64,000 nt of DNA from Micavibrio sp. UBA2137 (GTDB lineage: Bacteria > Pseudomonadota > Alphaproteobacteria > Micavibrionales > Micavibrionaceae), in contig DCXL01000004.1 of the NCBI GenBank assembly GCA_002328415.1, positions 186,001-250,000 on the forward strand. Direction: 5' to 3'. The translations under genes were made by a program, and so were the position numbers. Shown here one piece after another: positions 9,479 to 17,738 of the stretch; position 1 is the stretch's first letter, and the number at the start of each line of letters is the position of its first letter. The notes under the pieces were generated by a model that saw only the letters and a program-made list of their open reading frames with translations, was not told the origin of the DNA and made no database searches.

Positions 9479-9714
9479 GTAATCAGAGCAAGTTTTTCAT
9501 CACGAGAGAGAGCCTTAATCTGTAATTCACGCTTACTGGCTTCACTTCTGTTTTTGCAACTTTCCTTATAAAGGCAAAGAAACGGTCCGCGGTTGCGCGT
9601 GTATTTCGCGCCTGTGCCCGCCATATGCGCTTCCAGACGTTTGTCAAAGTCATTCGTAATGCCTGTGTAGAGCGTTTTATCCGCGCATTCCAATATATAA
9701 ACAACCCAGTCCAT
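9472..9714 (-). CDS. GIY-YIG domain protein (UPF0213/YhbQ type)
   Basis: A single-domain GIY-YIG protein of about 80 residues: WVVYILECADKTLYTGIT holds the VYI...YTG strand pair, followed by the DFDKRLEAHMAGTGAKYTR segment with the catalytic-type Arg and His, and a C-terminal REL..KALSRDEKLALI. The fold is a nuclease fold; members of this small family are suspected DNA-repair nucleases but mostly untested. I chose the inner ATG (9712-9714), giving MDWVVYILEC as in relatives; the ATG at 9727-9729 would add five residues. Neither has a clear ribosome site. Confidence 0.85.
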   Translation of the reverse strand: MDWVVYILECADKTLYTGITNDFDKRLEAHMAGTGAKYTRNRGPFLCLYKESCKNRSEASKRELQIKALSRDEKLALITQ

Positions 9715-9771
9715 AAAATATTTTTGCATGAACCATGCTTTTTGACAAAGTCTATGTTACTTCTTTTTGTC

Positions 9772-10962
9772 ATGAAAAATAACCAACCAGATTATGATGT
9801 TATTATTGTTGGAGCAGGGGCAGCTGGCCTTATGTGTGGCTTAACTGCGGGCGTGCGTGGCAAATCCGTACTCATTATGGATCATGCCAAAAAGATTGCT
9901 GAGAAAATAAGGATTTCAGGGGGTGGGCGTTGTAATTTCACAAATCTGAACACACGCCCCGAGGCCTTTTTATCGCGTAACTCCCATTTTTGTAAGTCAG
10001 CCCTAGCGCAATACACACAGCATGACTTTATTGCGCTTGTTGAGAAACATGGCATTGCCTATCACGAGAAAAAGTTGGGGCAGCTTTTCTGTGACGGTAA
10101 ATCGCAACAGATTATCGATATGCTGGTGCAGGAATGCACGCAGAATAATGTCGTTATTCAAAACGAAACTGATGTTTCTGGCGTTAAGGCAACAGAGAGC
10201 GGTTATCATTTAAAGGCAGGCGACAAAACATTCACTTGCACGTCACTTGTTATTGCAACAGGCGGCTTATCCATACCCAAGATTGGCGCCACACGCTTCG
10301 GATATAACGTTGCAAGGCAATTTGACCTCAATGTCTATGATACTTATCCAGCGCTTGTACCCTTTACTTTTCAAACCGACATTCTTGAGATGTGTAAGAC
10401 ATTGAGCGGTGTTGCGGTTGATGCGAATGTGTCCTGTAATGATATGTCTTTTGCAGAAGGACTTCTTTTTACCCATCGCGGGTTAAGTGGGCCATCCATA
10501 TTGCAAATCTCGTCTTATTGGAAGGAGGGGGATGCAATTACCGTTAATCTTGCGCCTGATGTTGATGTTTTAACTTTCCTGAAAGAGAAAAAGCAGGCGC
10601 AACCCAAACAAGAAATTCATAATGCCTTGGCCGATATTCTGCCCAGCCGTCTGGCAGAGGCGCTATGTGCGTTTCATAATGTTACAGGACGCTTGGCTGA
10701 TCTACCAAATGCGGCGCTTGAAAAACTTGCGGGGGCTGTTAATGCGTGGACATTAAAACCAGCAGGCACAGAAGGCTATCGCACGGCCGAGGTGACCCTA
10801 TGTGGTGTGGATACGGATGCGCTATCTTCCAAGACTATGGAATGCAAGTCACATAAGGGACTGTATTTTATAGGTGAGGTTGTGGATGTAACAGGTCATC
10901 TTGGAGGTTATAATTTTCAATGGGCCTGGTCATCTGGTTATGTGGCTGGTCAAAATGTATGA
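9772..10962 (+). CDS. NAD(P)/FAD-dependent oxidoreductase (HI0933/BaiN family)
   Basis: A flavoprotein of 396 residues. The N-terminal dinucleotide-binding loop is VIIVGAGAAGLMCG, followed by the family hallmark SGGGRCNFTN and, in the middle, TGGLSIPKIGATRFGY. The C-terminal FIGEVVDVTGHLGGYNFQWAWSSG closes the FAD site. Family members are often called YhiN or BaiN; one gut homologue reduces bile-acid derivatives, but the general substrate is unknown. I chose the ATG at 9772 just before the Rossmann strand; the frame stays open back to 9625, inside the GIY-YIG gene on the other strand. Its stop lies 7 bases before the chosen start of the next gene. Confidence 0.9.
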   Translation: MKNNQPDYDVIIVGAGAAGLMCGLTAGVRGKSVLIMDHAKKIAEKIRISGGGRCNFTNLNTRPEAFLSRNSHFCKSALAQYTQHDFIALVEKHGIAYHEKKLGQLFCDGKSQQIIDMLVQECTQNNVVIQNETDVSGVKATESGYHLKAGDKTFTCTSLVIATGGLSIPKIGATRFGYNVARQFDLNVYDTYPALVPFTFQTDILEMCKTLSGVAVDANVSCNDMSFAEGLLFTHRGLSGPSILQISSYWKEGDAITVNLAPDVDVLTFLKEKKQAQPKQEIHNALADILPSRLAEALCAFHNVTGRLADLPNAALEKLAGAVNAWTLKPAGTEGYRTAEVTLCGVDTDALSSKTMECKSHKGLYFIGEVVDVTGHLGGYNFQWAWSSGYVAGQNV

Positions 10963-10969
10963 GGTAAAG

Positions 10970-11311
10970 GTGATTACGATTTACGGCATTAAAAACTGCG
11001 ACACAGTAAAGAAAACATTTAAATGGTTTGATGATCATGACGTTACTTACGTGTTTCATGATTACAAAAAGCAAGGTGTCGACGAAGATGTTCTCAAGCG
11101 TGCGATAGACATACATGGTTGGGAAACCGTTATTAATAAGCGCGGAACGACATGGCGTAAATTACCCTTAGAGGTTCAGGAATCCATGAACACAACACAA
11201 GCACTTTCCATTGCCAGGGAAAATGCATCACTCATAAAGCGCCCCTTGATAGTCTCAGATGAAGGTATCCATATTGGTTATGATGTTGATGCTTTTGCAA
11301 AGATGGCTTGA
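10970..11311 (+). CDS. ArsC/Spx-family protein (YffB-like)
   Basis: A 113-residue thioredoxin-fold protein of the ArsC/Spx/MgsR family. ITIYGIKNCDTVKK gives a single N-terminal cysteine at residue 10, and RGTTWRKL and IKRPLIV match the E. coli YffB type, whose role is uncertain (possible glutathione-dependent thiol reductase). The second cysteine of a CXXC pair is absent, as in YffB. I chose the GTG at 10970 because TGAGGT lies 5 bases upstream and because relatives begin at this strand; an ATG at 10955, overlapping the flavoprotein gene, is the alternative. Confidence 0.88.
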   Translation: MITIYGIKNCDTVKKTFKWFDDHDVTYVFHDYKKQGVDEDVLKRAIDIHGWETVINKRGTTWRKLPLEVQESMNTTQALSIARENASLIKRPLIVSDEGIHIGYDVDAFAKMA

Positions 11312-11427
11312 CATAAATTATTGCCCGTGAAATGAATAATATATTCTAATTACATTATTGGAATAATATTATACAGGAGACTGCGAAGACAGTCGGGTAA
11401 TAATAACCTTTTAGTAATGAGGTCACT

Positions 11428-12984
11428 GTGTCTGTCGAAAATAGATTGCTTAGAGTTGCGCAAGTTAACAGCCAAATCGGAAATTTAAGCGTTGTGCCCA
11501 TTGCGGCCTTTGCCCTTGCCCTGTTTGATGAGGATGAGGTGCAGGCCTTTTTCGAGGCAAATGATATTGATGCAGAAGCATTGGCAGAAAATATCGAAAA
11601 ATTTCCAGAGCTTTTAAAACTACCTGAATTTGAAACTGACGAATTTAGACTTGCCCCTTATTCAGCTGATCTGATTGCCTTACAAGATCGCTATGGTGAA
11701 TTGTTCAGGGAAGATCCCGCCAAGTTCGATGGTAAGGAGGCAATGACCTATCTTTATCTGATGTTTGATAGTTTTGAGCATGCTGCGATCGGTAAAGTTT
11801 TAGGGTTTCATGATGTGACCCGCGAAAATTTACATAAATACTTTGCTGATAAATATCAGGTCGGGCCATCCTTTTTTAATAACCAGTCAACAGCTCTTGT
11901 GAAAGTTGCTCAATCTGAAAGTGTTGAGGAAAAGCGTGGTAAATATCGCCCCGTTGCAGGCGCTAAGGAACGCATGAAGGTAAAAGGCTTTATAAAAAGC
12001 GTTTCCGAAGAAGTCTATGATCAGGACGAGGCTATCTCTGTCTTGCAACGCGCGTTTGCAACGGCGGCTGTAGGCTTTCGTGAAAATGATAAGCCCGTTG
12101 GTTCATTCCTATTTAAGGGTCCAACAGGCGTTGGAAAAACCGAACTGGCAAAACAAACCGCAAGTTATATGGGGCGCCCTCTACTGCGTGTGGATATGTC
12201 CGAATATTCTCAGGACTTCATGGTAACGCGCCTGTTCGGGTCACCGCCGGGCTACGTTAATAACGATGAGGGCGGCATTCTTACAAACTTTGTTAAGGAA
12301 CATCCTGATGCCATCCTTTTATTGGATGAGATCGAGGAGGCGCATTCTGATGCCTTTAATATCCTTCTGCAGGTCATGGATAATGCGCGGCTAACCTCGG
12401 GCCAAATGGAGGAAGTCGACTTTAGCAATACGCTTCTTATTATGACTTCGAATGCAGGCACAGGTGGCAAAGAAATGATGGGCATTGGTTTTGGGGAACA
12501 AGAAACACGTAACACGGCTGACGATGATTTAGAGCGTCTTTTCCTTCCAAAATTCAGAAATCGCCTTGATGCTATTGTAACGTTTAATCACTTAACATCG
12601 CCAACAGTACGCCGCATTTCAGATAAGCTAGAGCGCGGCCTAGAAGAAGTTATGGCGCGTCAAAATATGGTTTTGCATGTAACCGATGAGGCGCATGATT
12701 GGCTGACAGCCAAAGGGTATGATAGAGAGATGGGTGCGCGTCCATTAAAAAGGCTCTTTGAGCGAGAGGTTAAAAACCAGATTGCAGATCGTATTCTAGA
12801 TAAAGGTCCAAAGCGGGGCGCTTATGTTATTCACGCTGCTGATGATGGCAGAGGCCTTAAATTACAATATGGGGCAATATCAAAGTTGGCTAAAGAAGAA
12901 AAACCATTTCCACTTGTTAAAACCGAGCCGTCCATTGTCCCCGCAAAGGTCGCATCAGCAGCGGGCTCACGCTCTCCTCATTAA
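11428..12984 (+). CDS. ClpA-like AAA+ unfoldase with only the second AAA module
   Basis: A 518-residue protein. Residues about 11-60 and 110-145 resemble diverged Clp N repeats (PIAAFALALFDEDEVQAFFE); a linker follows to about 190. One AAA+ module of the ClpA D2 type then has Walker A GPTGVGKT (231-238), Walker B with D300-E301, pore-loop region GSPPGYV and a D2-small C-terminal domain with MGARPLKRL. The tripeptide I353-G354-F355 occupies the place of the ClpP-docking IGL/IGF loop. Ordinary ClpA is about 750 residues with two AAA modules; the whole D1 is missing. The start is GTG after a 116-base leader. It probably feeds substrates to ClpP (inference); no adaptor gene lies beside it. Confidence 0.85.
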   Translation: MSVENRLLRVAQVNSQIGNLSVVPIAAFALALFDEDEVQAFFEANDIDAEALAENIEKFPELLKLPEFETDEFRLAPYSADLIALQDRYGELFREDPAKFDGKEAMTYLYLMFDSFEHAAIGKVLGFHDVTRENLHKYFADKYQVGPSFFNNQSTALVKVAQSESVEEKRGKYRPVAGAKERMKVKGFIKSVSEEVYDQDEAISVLQRAFATAAVGFRENDKPVGSFLFKGPTGVGKTELAKQTASYMGRPLLRVDMSEYSQDFMVTRLFGSPPGYVNNDEGGILTNFVKEHPDAILLLDEIEEAHSDAFNILLQVMDNARLTSGQMEEVDFSNTLLIMTSNAGTGGKEMMGIGFGEQETRNTADDDLERLFLPKFRNRLDAIVTFNHLTSPTVRRISDKLERGLEEVMARQNMVLHVTDEAHDWLTAKGYDREMGARPLKRLFEREVKNQIADRILDKGPKRGAYVIHAADDGRGLKLQYGAISKLAKEEKPFPLVKTEPSIVPAKVASAAGSRSPH

Positions 12985-13157
12985 CTAAGTAAGGCACAAA
13001 GTAAATTCCATAGATTTGGAACTTAGGCGCGCTGTATCTGGTTTGTCTTTTAGATGAGCTAGGTAAAGCGGAATTCATGCTTCTTATTATTTATAGAACA
13101 AGTGGCAACTTTTACGCTCTCCTAGAATTTGGAATTACCAGTTGAAAGGACCTTAAA

Positions 13158-14570
13158 ATGGGACAGCCACAATCAGATCTTAAACAAGATAATCACAAAA
13201 CAGTTGATACTTACAATCCGACGACAAACAAGCTGCATAAAACATACATTATGCACAACGAAGATGAGCTAAATGAAATCGTTGAAAATGCGCATACGGC
13301 TTTTTTGGAGTGGCGTAAAACAAGCTTTGAAGAACGTGCCAAAATTCTTAACAAAGCAGCCGATATCGTAGAACGCGATAAAAAAGATTTGGCTGAACTT
13401 ATGGCGAAACAAATGGGTAAGCCTATTAAACAAGGTATTGGTGAAGCCGAACTATGTGCTGGGATTTTACGTTATACTGCTGAACAAGGCCCAACTGTAC
13501 TTGCTGACGAAGAGCGTGAGGTTGAGGGTCAAAAAAAAGGTATCATTAGTTATCAGCCACTTGGCGTAATTCTTGGCATGCAGCCATGGAATTTCCCCTT
13601 GTATCAATGTATGCGTTACAGTTGTGCCGTAATCATGGCAGGTAATACGACTGTTTTCAAACATGCGACTATTTGTCTTGAAACAGCGTACAGAATTCAA
13701 AAAATATATGAAGAAGCGGGTCTTCCTGAAAATGTCTTTAGTATCATATATGCAGGTGGTAAAGAGGCCGACAAGCTTATCAGTCACAAAAAAATTCGCG
13801 GCGTTACTTTTACAGGAAGTGAAGAAGTTGGGCGTATTGTTGCCGAAGAGTCAGGTAAAAACCTTAAAAAGACTGTGATGGAATTAGGAGGCAGTGACCC
13901 TTATTTTGTGCTAGAGGATGCTGATATAGATAGTGCCGTTGAAACATGTCTCTGGGGACGTATAAACAATGGTGGTCAAACATGCATCGCAGCAAAGCGT
14001 TTCTTTATTCATGCTGATATTTATGATGTATTTAAAGAAAAGTATGTACAGGCAATGTCCAATGTTTCATATGGCGATCCGCTAGATGAGTCTTATGACA
14101 TGGGACCAATGTGTACGACAGATAATCGTGATAATTTGCACAAGCAAGTCAGAGAAACCCTAGAGAAGGGCGCAACACTTCTGTGTGGTGGTGAAATACC
14201 AGACATGGACGGTGCTTTTTATCCCGCAACAGTTTTAGAAGATATTCCAGAAGGATCACCTGCTTATGAAGATGAGCTTTTTGGGCCCGTCGCATCACTA
14301 TTTAAGTTTGATGATTTGGATGAAGCAATTGAAATTGCCAATGGTCACAAATACGGCCTTGGCGGTGGCGTTATCTCTGGAAACGAAGAAAGGGCAATAG
14401 AAATCTGCCGCGATCGTTTAGATACAGGTATCCTAAATGTTAACTGCTACGGTTTGGCCAAGCCAAATATGCCTTTTGGAGGTGTAAAAGATAGTGGCTA
14501 TGGGCGTGAGCATGGTGGTTTTGGACTACGTGAATTCGTAAATGTTAAGTCCATTACTGTCGGGAAATAA
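13158..14570 (+). CDS. NAD(P)-dependent aldehyde dehydrogenase (succinate-semialdehyde type)
   Basis: A 470-residue aldehyde dehydrogenase oxidising an aldehyde to its acid. The catalytic cysteine is C276 in NNGGQTCIAAKRF, and the general-base glutamate is in MELGGSDPYFV; PWNFPLY is the coenzyme-binding region. It resembles the GabD/YneI branch (succinate semialdehyde dehydrogenases), but substrate choice among semialdehydes cannot be settled by eye. The ATG at 13158 follows AAAGGA at a good distance. It stands alone between a 173-base leader and a strong terminator. Confidence 0.9.
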   Translation: MGQPQSDLKQDNHKTVDTYNPTTNKLHKTYIMHNEDELNEIVENAHTAFLEWRKTSFEERAKILNKAADIVERDKKDLAELMAKQMGKPIKQGIGEAELCAGILRYTAEQGPTVLADEEREVEGQKKGIISYQPLGVILGMQPWNFPLYQCMRYSCAVIMAGNTTVFKHATICLETAYRIQKIYEEAGLPENVFSIIYAGGKEADKLISHKKIRGVTFTGSEEVGRIVAEESGKNLKKTVMELGGSDPYFVLEDADIDSAVETCLWGRINNGGQTCIAAKRFFIHADIYDVFKEKYVQAMSNVSYGDPLDESYDMGPMCTTDNRDNLHKQVRETLEKGATLLCGGEIPDMDGAFYPATVLEDIPEGSPAYEDELFGPVASLFKFDDLDEAIEIANGHKYGLGGGVISGNEERAIEICRDRLDTGILNVNCYGLAKPNMPFGGVKDSGYGREHGGFGLREFVNVKSITVGK

Positions 14571-14599
14571 CACTTAGGTACTTTTTAAAAATATTATCA

Positions 14600-14635
14600 C
14601 AAACCCTTTTGGCGTTGCTAGAAGGGTTTGTTTTT
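14600..14635 (+). terminator. Rho-independent terminator after the aldehyde dehydrogenase gene
   Basis: A perfect 9-bp stem, CAAACCCTT (14600-14608) with AAGGGTTTG (14622-14630), is followed by TTTTT. Confidence 0.9.
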
Positions 14636-14652
14636 ATCTGAAGAGTTTATAT

Positions 14653-15081
14653 TCACATAAAGGCAATAGCCAGCAAGCTCAATACAACAACGCCACTCGC
14701 GTTGCGTCTGAGGGCGAGATAATCTTTATCAATGACCTTGCCATTTAGGCGTACTATATCAATCAAATAGAGGTAAATGAAAAGCCCTGTGAGCAGCAAC
14801 AATCCACTTTGCATGGGTATGAGGAGGGCTGTCCATGCAAGAAGTGCTGCAATATTGCTGTGTATCAAAATATCGAGATAAGCTTTCTGATTAAGAACCA
14901 ATCCCCAATGGCTACCCGCAATGAAAGACAGAATAACCGCGCCATAAGCTCGTGCAATTTCGCTTGCTGCAATGGGTAAAAAATTAAGAGATAAGTCGCT
15001 CAATGTCAGAAATGCACAGCCCAAGAAAGGAAGTGTTCCAGCGTAGGTTAGGGCAGTAATAAGTGTTTTCTTACTCATCAA
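14653..15081 (-). CDS. DUF3429 membrane protein
   Basis: A 142-residue inner-membrane protein with about four or five hydrophobic segments. The core AYGAVILSFIAGSHWGLVL is the DUF3429 signature. Function is unknown. Its start overlaps the stop of the upstream DUF4153 gene by 4 bases, so the two are translationally coupled. Confidence 0.85.
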   Translation of the reverse strand: MMSKKTLITALTYAGTLPFLGCAFLTLSDLSLNFLPIAASEIARAYGAVILSFIAGSHWGLVLNQKAYLDILIHSNIAALLAWTALLIPMQSGLLLLTGLFIYLYLIDIVRLNGKVIDKDYLALRRNASGVVVLSLLAIAFM

Positions 15082-16865
15082 TAATCGCCCTCTTTAATAA
15101 GAGCGCGAAGTCTGATGTAGTTGATAAAAGTCTCATTTGTATCAGACCATTTGTTTCCGCTGATATTATAAATTAACAGCTTTACTTTCCAATCTGAATT
15201 CCCCTGAACAAGAGTATATGGGCCTTCTTCGTTTTTATTTTTATCAAGATTTGATGCAATAATTTTACTGAGATCAAAAACTAAATCTTGTCGTCCATAA
15301 GAAGAAAAAATTATTGATTTACCTTCTATCCTCATTTTCATTTCCAATGACGCAGACACTTTTTTTTCTGCCCAAGAATTTTCGCGGTGTGAATGAAGAG
15401 TAATATTGTTATTTGACGGTATTAAGTAGTCGTAACCTTTAAGGCTAAGTGCAAGGTTTTGCTCATAGACTCGAGTATTTATATGAAACGGGATCCGACC
15501 TGAAACATGTTCATCTGATTTCTTGGCGTTTCTTCTTACTTCGCTAAGCCCCAACACCTCATGATAGCTAGCAATATTTTGGTGTTTGGCTCTTTGCCTG
15601 ATTTCCTTTGGTAAAGCCTTTGTGTTTTCTTTGTGGTGCAAATATCGGATTAAGTCCGAGATTTCCTTGTTATCTTCAAAAGTAATGCTTTTGACGTCTC
15701 TTTTATCAGGATCTAATAAATGATGTGCATCGACAATTTTCATTAAACGATTATTTTGACTTTTAACAGAAACATTAGACGGCGTAAGAGGGCCAACACT
15801 AATTAAGATTAGTAATGCAATTAAAATTAAGGGGGGTACTTTTAAATATTTTTGCTTACTAAAAACAAAATAAAGACTGGTGATGACCATCCATAAGCAA
15901 GCGATAACTCCCCAATATCTTTGCTGTGTAAAACCATAATCCTCTATCCTTAAATAAAGAGAAAAAGCCATCATTCCCAAGGGTAAGAGGAGCATTTTAA
16001 AGAGATTTTTATAGAAAAAGTCTAAGACTTTTCCTTGTGTGGATTTAAGCGGCCAGCTTGCCATATAGGTAATAATAGCAAGGAAACAAAACCCCCCAGA
16101 TATGAGCGCGACCCTATTTGATGGAAAATCCCAAATTAAGATGATTTTGGCAAAATATGCGTAGAGAATGGATATATACAGAAGCGTCAAAGGTATTAGT
16201 ACCCATTTTGCAATGAATAGGCAGCTTCGCTCTAACCTTAAATCAATTGAAGAAATCGATTTTGGGATTGTGCTCAGCGCATATAACGGCGCAAAGAGAA
16301 AGGCTGCAAACATCCATACACGAAAATAAAGATCAGGCGGTATCTTAAAAAGAAGGAAAGTTATCCCAATAAAAGCCAGACTAATGCCTGCAAATAAAAC
16401 AACTGAAGCGAAAAAGGCACCAATTATACCTAGCCAAAAGCTATTATTATAAGACCAGAAGAGATCATTCTCAGGTGTCTTAAGAGGGTTCTTTTGAAGA
16501 AAGGGCACGACCATAAATGCGAGTAAAATAATAGCGATTAAATAAAAAATTTGACTAATGTCATCGTTGAAAGTCACGACAAAAGCGTAAAAGCCAAAGC
16601 CTGATAATAAGAGCAATATGTGCTTATTTTTAGGCAGGCCGATATTCTCACGTACCAATTTAGTAAGAACTGTGAAAAAGAAACCGAAAATGCAGAAAAG
16701 GAAGGCCTGCCCGAGTACATTCTTATCGTCTGCATCTCCTCCAAATAAAAATACGATTAAAAAAGCTATGGCGCTAAAGAGTGCGGGTAAGGGAAAGCGT
16801 TCAATTGTTTGTTTAAGTACTGTTGAGGAAGGAATAAGTTTTGAAATCATCCATAAAGCATACAT
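15078..16865 (-). CDS. DUF4153 membrane protein
   Basis: A 595-residue protein with roughly eleven or twelve hydrophobic helices in residues 20-365 and a soluble, probably periplasmic, C-terminal domain from about 370 to the end (containing HENTKALPKEIR and a late beta-rich part). It matches the DUF4153 type, whose function is unknown. Codon use and AT content look somewhat richer in A+T than in the neighbouring housekeeping genes. ATG at 16863-16865 lies inside a perfect inverted repeat; an alternative ATG is five codons in. It forms a two-gene unit with the DUF3429 gene. Confidence 0.8.
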   Translation of the reverse strand: MYALWMISKLIPSSTVLKQTIERFPLPALFSAIAFLIVFLFGGDADDKNVLGQAFLFCIFGFFFTVLTKLVRENIGLPKNKHILLLLSGFGFYAFVVTFNDDISQIFYLIAIILLAFMVVPFLQKNPLKTPENDLFWSYNNSFWLGIIGAFFASVVLFAGISLAFIGITFLLFKIPPDLYFRVWMFAAFLFAPLYALSTIPKSISSIDLRLERSCLFIAKWVLIPLTLLYISILYAYFAKIILIWDFPSNRVALISGGFCFLAIITYMASWPLKSTQGKVLDFFYKNLFKMLLLPLGMMAFSLYLRIEDYGFTQQRYWGVIACLWMVITSLYFVFSKQKYLKVPPLILIALLILISVGPLTPSNVSVKSQNNRLMKIVDAHHLLDPDKRDVKSITFEDNKEISDLIRYLHHKENTKALPKEIRQRAKHQNIASYHEVLGLSEVRRNAKKSDEHVSGRIPFHINTRVYEQNLALSLKGYDYLIPSNNNITLHSHRENSWAEKKVSASLEMKMRIEGKSIIFSSYGRQDLVFDLSKIIASNLDKNKNEEGPYTLVQGNSDWKVKLLIYNISGNKWSDTNETFINYIRLRALIKEGDY

Positions 16866-16873
16866 GCTTTATG
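16852..16873. promoter_or_regulatory. 22-bp inverted repeat over the DUF4153 start codon
   Basis: CATAAAGCAT and ATGCTTTATG form perfect 10-bp arms around a 2-base centre. The ATG of the minus-strand DUF4153 gene lies inside it. It could be an operator or an RNA hairpin masking the start codon; nothing here tells which. Confidence 0.4.
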
Positions 16874-16904
16874 AAGTAAGAGGAAGTTTCTTATAAGGAA
16901 AAAA

Positions 16905-16996
16905 TGGCGGTGTCGGTGGGATTCGAACCCACGATACGCGTTTCCACGTATGACGATTTAGCAAACCGTTGCCTTCAGCCACTCGGCCACGACACC
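16905..16996 (-). tRNA. tRNA-Ser(GCU)
   Basis: Read on the minus strand this is a class II tRNA with a long variable arm. The acceptor stem GGTGTCG (forward 16990-16996) pairs with CGACACC (forward 16909-16915), the discriminator is G and CCA is encoded. The anticodon loop TTGCTAA gives anticodon GCU, reading AGC and AGU serine codons. The T-loop GGTTCGAATCC is canonical. It lies alone between the DUF4153 and TerD genes. Confidence 0.96.
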
Positions 16997-17080
16997 GTCC
17001 AAAAATTCTTCGTAAAGAAGATACGCTATGATTTATCAGAAGTTAGAAGAGGGAGCAAGTCCTGAACATGAGCAAGAGGC

Positions 17081-17668
17081 TCAATTCAGATATTTTTTTA
17101 GGGTATTAGCCCAATCTTCGATGTTTTCGTGATCTACAAAGGATTCAATTGGTGACAATACCCAGGGGGTGTCTAATCCGTTACGACCAATTTTAAAAGC
17201 GACACAAGCTGATCTGTCCTCTTGTCCTGCTTGAACAAGAGAAAGTTGGTAAATTTCGTTACCAGAAAGAATTTCACGCACCTGAACGCTTGGGCTGATG
17301 ATATCTTTAAAGGCGTGTGCGCTAGCAACTTCGATCACAAAGATAAGATTGTTAATGTAATCAGGGGCTGTGCTTAAATCGACCGTAATAAACTCGTCAT
17401 CACCATCGCCTATACCGTCTAGATTATCCCCACTGTGGCGAATACAACCAGATTTTCCAACCATTTCACCATCCAGCCCTGAGATAAAATCTTGGAAATC
17501 ATTCTGAGGCCCATAAACATAGCAGGAAATATCCAAATCAAAGGTCACAGTATTCCGCCCCATCATATTTTTGACGCGGTCAACGGCCGTAACAACTTGA
17601 TTGGGGTCCCAACTTAATCCAACGCGTAACTGATTATTTTCAATTTTGAAAGGCATGTGAATCGACAT
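17081..17668 (-). CDS. TerD family protein
   Basis: A 195-residue protein with the TerD-fold hallmarks: LRVGLSWDP near the N terminus, FDLDISCYVYG, the calcium-site segment HSGDNLDGIGDGDDEFITVDL, and VQVREILSGNEIYQLSL. TerD proteins bind calcium and belong to tellurite-resistance and stress gene clusters; single copies also occur in genomes without a ter operon, as here. No TerC, TerB or TerZ gene is adjacent. MPFKIENN, four residues in, is an alternative start. Confidence 0.88.
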   Translation of the reverse strand: MSIHMPFKIENNQLRVGLSWDPNQVVTAVDRVKNMMGRNTVTFDLDISCYVYGPQNDFQDFISGLDGEMVGKSGCIRHSGDNLDGIGDGDDEFITVDLSTAPDYINNLIFVIEVASAHAFKDIISPSVQVREILSGNEIYQLSLVQAGQEDRSACVAFKIGRNGLDTPWVLSPIESFVDHENIEDWANTLKKYLN

Positions 17669-17738
17669 ACCTCTAGGTTATCAGGTAATACGGAAAAAAA
17701 CTATATAGCTGATTTATATAAGATAATTCTTATGAAGC

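Noticed and set aside
11331..11372. Direct repeat GAATAATAT upstream of the ClpA-like gene
   Set aside because: Two copies of a 9-base A/T word, 27 bases apart, are weak evidence in such AT-rich sequence.
17081..17668. A tellurite-resistance or phage-defence cluster around the TerD gene
   Set aside because: Only a single TerD gene is present; none of the usual partner genes is adjacent.
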